Shown piece after piece: positions 1 to 5,200 of a DNA stretch of 8,021 nucleotides; within the stretch, counting starts at the first letter, position 1; every line of letters starts with the position of its first letter. The stretch lies in contig RFNX01000150.1 of the NCBI GenBank assembly GCA_009926905.1, positions 1-8,021 on the forward strand. The letters run 5' to 3'. The translations under genes were made by a program, and so were the position numbers. The DNA comes from Flavobacteriales bacterium. GTDB taxonomy: Bacteria > Bacteroidota > Bacteroidia > Flavobacteriales_D > Crocinitomicaceae. Under the pieces are notes generated by a model. That model saw only the letters and a program-made list of their open reading frames with translations, was not told the origin of the DNA and did not search any database.

Positions 1-552
1 TATCAAAATTTTTCTGCGCAAGTCTTAATTAATGCAGATGTTAAGATAAATGGGTTTCGACATAATAAAGATTGTGGCAATGATGCCGGTGGGTTTGGAA
101 GTCAGCCTGATCCCCGATACAAGGTTTGGATTGGCTACAATGCTGGAAATTTTACACAAATCACTGCGAGCCCTGGTTTATTTGGTGGATGTGGAACAAC
201 CTATGGTGCAGATGCTGTTTTTTGTTCAACTTGGAATCCAGGAATCATTAATGCGTTAACAATTTCAGCTCAACCTTTAACACAGTTAAATGTCGACATG
301 GAAAGTTGGGAAGAAGATGGTTGTGGCGGCAATTGTGATGGAAATTCTTGTACTTTTAATAGTGATGATACACGCTGTGGACGTTTAAGAATTGGCGATA
401 TAAATTTCTATACTCTACCTCCTTGTCAGAGCAATGTTTACACAGGTCAATATACTTCTGGTAATTTTTTATCAATGACCAACAGATGTTCTGACAATAA
501 TGGTAGTGGCTATGGTATTGACCAGCTTTTAGTAAATTGGAGTTTTGCGTCG
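1..552 (+). other. Unrecognised Cys-rich N-terminal module (partial)
   Basis: About 184 residues before the first Ig-like module. Visible features are a beta-rich stretch (YKVWIGYNAG), CSTWNPGIINALTI, an acidic Cys-rich core (ESWEEDGCGGNCDGNSC then DDTRCGRLRIGDINF) and a closing motif ending LLVNWSF. There are roughly ten cysteines, and the Asp/Asn/Gly-rich loops suggest disulfides and possibly metal binding. This is inference, as I do not recognise the family. The module is cut at the window start, so its boundary and any preceding signal peptide are not visible. Confidence 0.5.
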
Positions 553-2256
553 GCACCAACAATTTTAACTGACGCTGCTCCTTACGATAGAGTATTATGT
601 TTGGGTACTTCAACAACATTAGCTGTTACAGTAAATTCTTGGAACGGTTGGAGTTTAGGACAATTGGTTCAATGGCAAGTAAGCACTAATACTGATTGTA
701 ATACACCTGGAACTTGGACAGATATACCAGGTGCAACTTCATTGTCATACACACCACCACAAACTCCTGGAACTCGATTATATAGATGCTTGATTTCAAG
801 CAGTTGCACGGACATCAATACACAACAAGTTGTAAGTAATTGTGTTAGAGTTACGTATCAACCATTTGCTGCACCAATTATTAGTAATGCTTGTTCTGCT
901 GTAACCGTACCAAACGTTCCTATTCAATTTTGTACAACTTTACCACCAGATGCCAATGCAGCCGTTGGAATTGGAAGTTACTCATGGACAGTTTCTCCAG
1001 CGTCTGGTGTTAATATAACAAGCCCTACAACCAATTGTACAGATATAACATTTACAAATTCAGGTTCTTATACAATTTCACTTTCTTATACAGATGCTTG
1101 TCCTGGAGCAGATGCAGTTTCAATTTGTAGTACTACAATCAGTCCACCATCTTGCGACATGATTTATGTTGATGGAGCAACGGGGAATAATTCCAATTTA
1201 GGTTTTCCAAACGCTCCTATAGCAAATTTATGGCGAGCTTTACAACTTGTTGGTGGCGGAAGAACGAATATTCGAATTACTGGTGGTACTTATGTAGAAC
1301 CAAATGTTATCAATTTACAAAACAATGTTCTAATTGATGGTTCTTGGCAAAATATTGCGGGTGTTTGGACAAAAACAAGTGCTCAAAATACAATTTTGAA
1401 TTTTAGCGGTGAAGAAACTTTATCAGCTAGTGTAACGCATAAAGTGGGTATTAAAGCGACAAATGTTAATGGATGGGCTTTACAAGATTTACAGATTAAC
1501 ACCAACAATTGTTCTGGTACTGCTACTGACGGTAGAGGAAAATCAAATTATGGTGTCTTAATTTCTGGCTGTTCAAATTATGCAGTTACTCGTTGTGCAA
1601 TAAATGCAGGAACTGGAACGAATGGTTCGAATGGTACAAATGGAGCAAACGGTTCTCCTGGAGGTACTGGTGCAAGCGGTTTATTAGGAGATTGTGATAA
1701 TAATACAACAAATCGTTTGGGAGGGGCAGGTGCAACTGCAGTAGGAACTGGAACAAGACTTGGTGGTGCGGGTGGAAATGGTGGAAGAGGATCAGATTAC
1801 AATTCCAATAATAATCAGGCTGGATCTGCAGGTGCTAATGGTGGAGCAGGTGCAACAGGAGGAACAGGTGCTGGTGGAGCAGGAGCAAATGGTGGAGGTG
1901 GAACAGATTCAAATAGAGATGGAAGAAAAGGTCAAGATGGAGCTGCAGGTTCAATTGGTGCTAATGCGAGTTCTACTACAGCTACAACAAATTCAACTTT
2001 TTTAAATTATTGGACACCCAATGGCCAGCCTCAAGTGGAGCGGATGGCGGCGGTGGTGGCGGTGCTCAAGGCGGCGGCGGCGGCGGAAGACAAACTTGTT
2101 TCTTTTGTGACGACGGAGGTGGCTCTGGTGGCGGTGGCGGTGGTTCAGGAGGTCAAGGTGGTTCTGGAGGTACTGGTGGTATGGGTGGTGGAGGTTCATT
2201 TGGAATCTACCGATACAATTCGAATACAGGAGCACAAATTCAAGATATTACAGTAG
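1..2256 (+). CDS. 5' portion of giant T9SS-secreted multidomain adhesin-like protein, frame 1 (partial; frame lost near 2030)
   Basis: Frame 1 is open from the first base, so the true start and the expected signal peptide lie upstream. The ATG at 298 falls inside a continuous module and is not the start. In order, the protein shows a Cys-rich N-terminal module (1-552), an Ig-like module (556-867), a PKD-like module (868-1146) and a beta-helix region opening with IYVDGATGNN (from 1162), into which a Gly-rich block is inserted (1609-1965). The protein-like sequence continues to about NYWTPNGQ (ending near 2028). After that, frame 1 gives an Ala/Val-rich run, the signature of Gly codons read out of phase, and it stops at TAG 2254-2256. 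The sensible reading moves to frame 3. No catalytic residues are visible, and the likely role is extracellular structure, adhesion or matrix. Confidence is high that this is coding and low for any specific function. Confidence 0.9.
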   Translation, partial: YQNFSAQVLINADVKINGFRHNKDCGNDAGGFGSQPDPRYKVWIGYNAGNFTQITASPGLFGGCGTTYGADAVFCSTWNPGIINALTISAQPLTQLNVDMESWEEDGCGGNCDGNSCTFNSDDTRCGRLRIGDINFYTLPPCQSNVYTGQYTSGNFLSMTNRCSDNNGSGYGIDQLLVNWSFASAPTILTDAAPYDRVLCLGTSTTLAVTVNSWNGWSLGQLVQWQVSTNTDCNTPGTWTDIPGATSLSYTPPQTPGTRLYRCLISSSCTDINTQQVVSNCVRVTYQPFAAPIISNACSAVTVPNVPIQFCTTLPPDANAAVGIGSYSWTVSPASGVNITSPTTNCTDITFTNSGSYTISLSYTDACPGADAVSICSTTISPPSCDMIYVDGATGNNSNLGFPNAPIANLWRALQLVGGGRTNIRITGGTYVEPNVINLQNNVLIDGSWQNIAGVWTKTSAQNTILNFSGEETLSASVTHKVGIKATNVNGWALQDLQINTNNCSGTATDGRGKSNYGVLISGCSNYAVTRCAINAGTGTNGSNGTNGANGSPGGTGASGLLGDCDNNTTNRLGGAGATAVGTGTRLGGAGGNGGRGSDYNSNNNQAGSAGANGGAGATGGTGAGGAGANGGGGTDSNRDGRKGQDGAAGSIGANASSTTATTNSTFLNYWTPNGQPQVERMAAVVAVLKAAAAAEDKLVSFVTTEVALVAVAVVQEVKVVLEVLVVWVVEVHLESTDTIRIQEHKFKILQ
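556..867 (+). other. Ig-like module A
   Basis: About 104 residues running from PTILTDAAPYDRVLC to RVTYQPF. It shows the usual order for Ig-like modules beside CHU_C domains: a Cys after an initial strand (VLCLGTSTTLAVTV), a central Trp strand (LVQWQVSTNTDC), a 'TDIPGATSLSYTP' segment, then a strand with a second Cys (LYRCLISSSC). The GATSxSY segment resembles the GATSQTY of the large array downstream, so the modules are probably distantly related. Confidence 0.65.
868..1146 (+). other. PKD-like module B
   Basis: About 93 residues, from APIISNACSAVTVPNV to ISPPS. It contains YSWTVSPASGVNITSP followed by FTNSGSYTISLSYTDACPG, the pattern of PKD-like modules (SW..SP, then G.Y.V.L...D.C). Such modules are common extracellular beta-sandwich spacers in T9SS substrates. 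It immediately precedes the beta-helix region. Confidence 0.6.
1609..1965 (+). repeat. Gly-rich low-complexity block 1 (frame 1)
   Basis: About 119 residues of irregular G-x-x and G-G-x repeats (GTNGSNGTNGANGSPGGTG, then AGANGGAGATGGTGAGG), with Asn, Ala, Thr and Ser filling the other positions. Glycines are mostly GGT and GGA. It is interrupted near 1690-1715 by a Cys-containing non-repeat segment (LLGDCDNNTTNR). Like collagen in composition but without regular Gly-X-Y over long stretches. Confidence 0.85.
1998..2004 (+). promoter_or_regulatory. Candidate -1 slippery heptamer T TTT TTA
   Basis: The sequence TTTTTTA sits in the correct zero-frame phase (acT TTT TTA) for X-XXY-YYZ tandem slippage. 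It is the same heptamer as the HIV-1 gag-pol site, lies in the permitted window (after 1964, before about 2040) and would shift in the direction needed. The slipped product would read KLLDTQWPASSGADGG across the junction. Against it, Phe-Leu written as TTT TTA is common in AT-rich genes, I see no clear stem or pseudoknot just downstream, and frame 1 still looks protein-like for about nine codons past the site. Confidence 0.15.
2005..2040 (+). other. Frame junction (apparent -1 frameshift / missing base)
   Basis: Upstream, frame 1 reads NSTFLNYWTPNGQ, and downstream, frame 3 reads ASSGADGGGGGG. Frame 3 is closed by TAA at 1962-1964, so the change must lie between 1965 and about 2040. Adding one base around 2026-2030, for example GGCCAAGCC in place of GGCCAGCC, would give a smooth NGQASSGADGG. 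I recall this kind of hydrophobic-aromatic, then GxxGxDGxGGGGG, transition from related Gly-rich Bacteroidota proteins, but could not check it here. The adjoining stretch is the most GC-rich in the window, which favours a sequencing or assembly error. A real inactivating mutation cannot be excluded; it would remove the sorting domain and so block secretion. Confidence 0.85.
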
Positions 2257-5200
2257 TTGTTCCAGGTATTGTACCTTCTGGAGGTTCTCCTGGAACAGGT
2301 GGAACAGGAGGAACGGGTGGAGCAGGTGGCTGTGGAGCTGGTGGAAATAATACTTCTACAACATCGGGAGGGGCAACTGGCTCTAATGGAGGATTATGCA
2401 ACACAAATAGAGCTTGCGGAAATACTGAAGTTGGTGCAGGAGGTCAAGGTGGACGAGGAGGTAACGGTGGAAATGGTGGAACTGGTCAGCCAGGAGCTTC
2501 GGGAATCGTAGCATATATGGTTACAGATGGTACACTTTCAAATCCTTCTACATCCATTCCAAACCCAACAACAATAACATTAGAATTTCCAAGAAATGGA
2601 AAAGGTTGTGTGAATTCTGAAGTAAATTTAACGAATGTAGTAGCAAGTCCTTGGACCTTAACAGGATCAACGCTTTTAGATAATGTTAATCTTGGTGTTT
2701 CTAATTATACATTTGCTTCTAACCCAGTACAAGTTTATTACACTTCTTCGGGAGTTTATGATGTAGGAGCAAGCGGAGCTATTTACCAAGATTGGATACA
2801 TATTATAGATGGAACAAGACCTGCAAACGCAACATTTAATTCAGCATCTTCAACTGCATGTTCTGGAAGTACAGTTTCAATAGATGCTGCGCCTTGGGGA
2901 ACTGAATTACAATGGGAATGGGTTTTGTTTTCAACAAATGCAACAGTTCCGATTGAAACTCAAACAACACAAACGGCAACTTTCACAATGCCATCAGTAA
3001 CAACAACTACTGTTTTCAATATTCGTTATCGTGTTAATGAATCTTGTTGTGGTTGGAGCAAACCTTATTATACAACAATCACAGTTTATCCAGTTACAAC
3101 ACCAGTTATTGCTTCCTCTGGAGGAAATGCTTTTTGTTCTGGACAATCTTTAACACTTTCAACAACAGGAGGAGGTACTTACCAATGGAGCGAAGGTTCT
3201 ACAACTTCATCTGTAACAGTTAATACACCTGGAAATTATACAGTTACTGTAACTGATCCAAATGGTTGTGTATCAACATCAACACCTTTTGCTGTTAGCG
3301 TTAATCCGTTGCCAACTCCAGCAATCACTGCTGCAGGTTCGTCCGTGATTTGTCCACCTTCGGATGTGACTTTACAATCAACTACTGCTGTCGGTCAAAC
3401 TTACACATGGAATACTGGAGCAACAACTTCTTCTATCACAACATCAACTCCAGGATCATACAGTGTTTCTGTTGTCGATGCAAATGGTTGTACTGGAGCA
3501 TCGGCACCATTTACTATTTATGATATGACCGCAAATATTTTTGTTGATGGTTCAAGTACAATTTGTCAAGGAGGAAGTGTTCAAGTTTCAGTCAATTCGC
3601 CCTATTTGGACCCAGCTACAACTTTCCAATGGTCTATGAATGGTCAAGTAATAGCAGGAGCAACATCAGCTTCTTACGCTGCAACACAAACTGGCTCTTA
3701 CCAAGTAACATTGACTAATGGTTCATGTACTCAAACTTCTGCAAGTGTTCAAATAACAGTATTTACGGCTACAGTAACTTCAACAAATAGTGCTACAACA
3801 TTGTGTCCTGGGACAAGTTTAACATTAACAGCTTCGAATGGTGTGAGTTATCAGTGGCAATTAAACGGAACAAACATCACAGGTGCTACTAATCAAACTT
3901 ATGCTGCAACTCAAGGCGGTTCATATACAGTTGTAATTTCTGATGGAACTTGTAATGCTACTTCAAATGTATTTACAATCACTGAAATTGTTCCAACAAT
4001 TACTAGTGCAAACGGAACGAACAATTTATGTCCAGGTTCAAGTTTAGTTCTAACAGCTTCAACAGGTTCAAATTATCAATGGCAACTTAACGGAACAAAC
4101 ATCGCTGGTGCAACATCACAAACATACACAGTTACACAAGCAGGAAGTTACACTGTCTCAGCCATAGACCCAACAGGAACGTGTACATCCACTTCAACTG
4201 CTTTTGTAATAACAGAAATTATTCCGACGGTTACTAGTTCTGGCGGTATAACAACTTTGTGTCCAGGTTCAAGCTTGATTTTGACTTCTTCTGCTGGAAC
4301 TTCTTATCAATGGCAGTTAAATGGAACGAATATCTCTGGGGCTACTTCACAAACATATTCAGCCACTCAAGCAGGAAGTTATACTGTAGTTGTGACTGAT
4401 TTAGCTGGAACATGTACTTCTACGTCAACAGCATTTACAATTACGGAAATTGTACCAACAGTTACAGGTGCAGGAGGTTCTGGTACGCTCTGTCCTGGAG
4501 GAAGTTTAGTTTTAACATCTTCAGCAGGAACGAGTTATCAATGGCAATTAAATGGAACAAATATTCCAGGAGCTACTTCTCAAACATATGCTGCCACTCA
4601 AAGTGGAAATTATACAGTCGTTGTTTTAGATAATGCTGGTACTTGTACTTCTACTTCAACAGTATTTACTGTTATTGATTTTTCAATTGTAATTTCAAGT
4701 GCGGGAGGAGATACTAGTTTCTGCTCTGGTTCAAGTCTCACTCTTACTGTTCCATTAAATGACACATATCAATGGCAATTAAATGGAGTAAATATTTCTG
4801 GCGCTACAACACAAACCTATTCTGCCACTCAAGGTGGAAGTTATACAGTTGTTGTAAACTCAGGAGCATGTTCTGGAACTTCAAATGTTTTTGTTGTAAC
4901 AGAGATAATTCCAACAATTAATAGTAGTTCAGGTTCCAATGTTTTATGTCCAGGATCAAGTTTAACATTGACATCATCTATAGGAATAAGTTATCAATGG
5001 CAATTAAATGGAGCTAATATTGCAGGTGCGACCAACCAAACTTACACGGTAACACAAGGTGGAAGTTATACAGTGGTTGTTTTAGATCAAACCGGAACAT
5101 GTACTTCAACTTCTGTTGCTTTTGTAATAACTGAAATTGTACCAACCATAACAAGTACTGGAGGAACAACAGCTTTATGTCCTGGAACATCAATAACATT

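Larger units (their letters stand above)
1162..2519 (+). other. Right-handed beta-helix-type region with Gly-rich insertions (spans the frame junction)
   Basis: It opens with IYVDGATGNNSNLGFPNAPIAN, the '(I)YVD...G.(N)...G....P' start seen in pectate-lyase-like or DUF1565-type beta-helix proteins, followed by LWRALQLVGGG, IRITGGTYVE and NVLIDGSW. Later rungs read GWALQDLQINTNNC, YGVLISGCSNYAVTRCAIN, FGIYRYNSNTGAQIQDITVV and ASGIVAYMV. Gly-rich blocks replace what would be loops between rungs. No Asp or Lys arrangement typical of an active polysaccharide lyase stands out, so a structural or adhesive role is more likely than an enzymatic one. The frame change near 2030 lies within this region. 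Confidence 0.6.

Noticed and set aside
298..300. ATG as the start of the first gene
   Set aside because: Frame 1 is open from base 1 with module-like sequence continuing through this Met (LNVDMESWEEDG), and there is no Shine-Dalgarno just upstream. The start is outside the window.
356..619. Minus-strand open frame of 87 codons
   Set aside because: It lies wholly opposite well-supported coding sequence, has no recognisable motif and shows no ribosome binding site that I could support.
1162..1500. Active polysaccharide lyase
   Set aside because: The opening resembles pectate-lyase-like folds, but I see no conserved Asp cluster or Arg/Lys catalytic arrangement, and Gly-rich insertions dominate.
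1760..2005. Val/Glu/Gln-rich reading frame in frame 2
   Set aside because: It is a shifted shadow of Gly-rich block 1, with Gly codons read as Val and Glu codons.
2257..2511. Small Val/Glu/Leu-rich reading frame in frame 1 after the TAG
   Set aside because: It is the out-of-phase reading of the Gly-rich block 3 and the adjoining rung, which read well in frame 3. The composition is that of shifted Gly codons.
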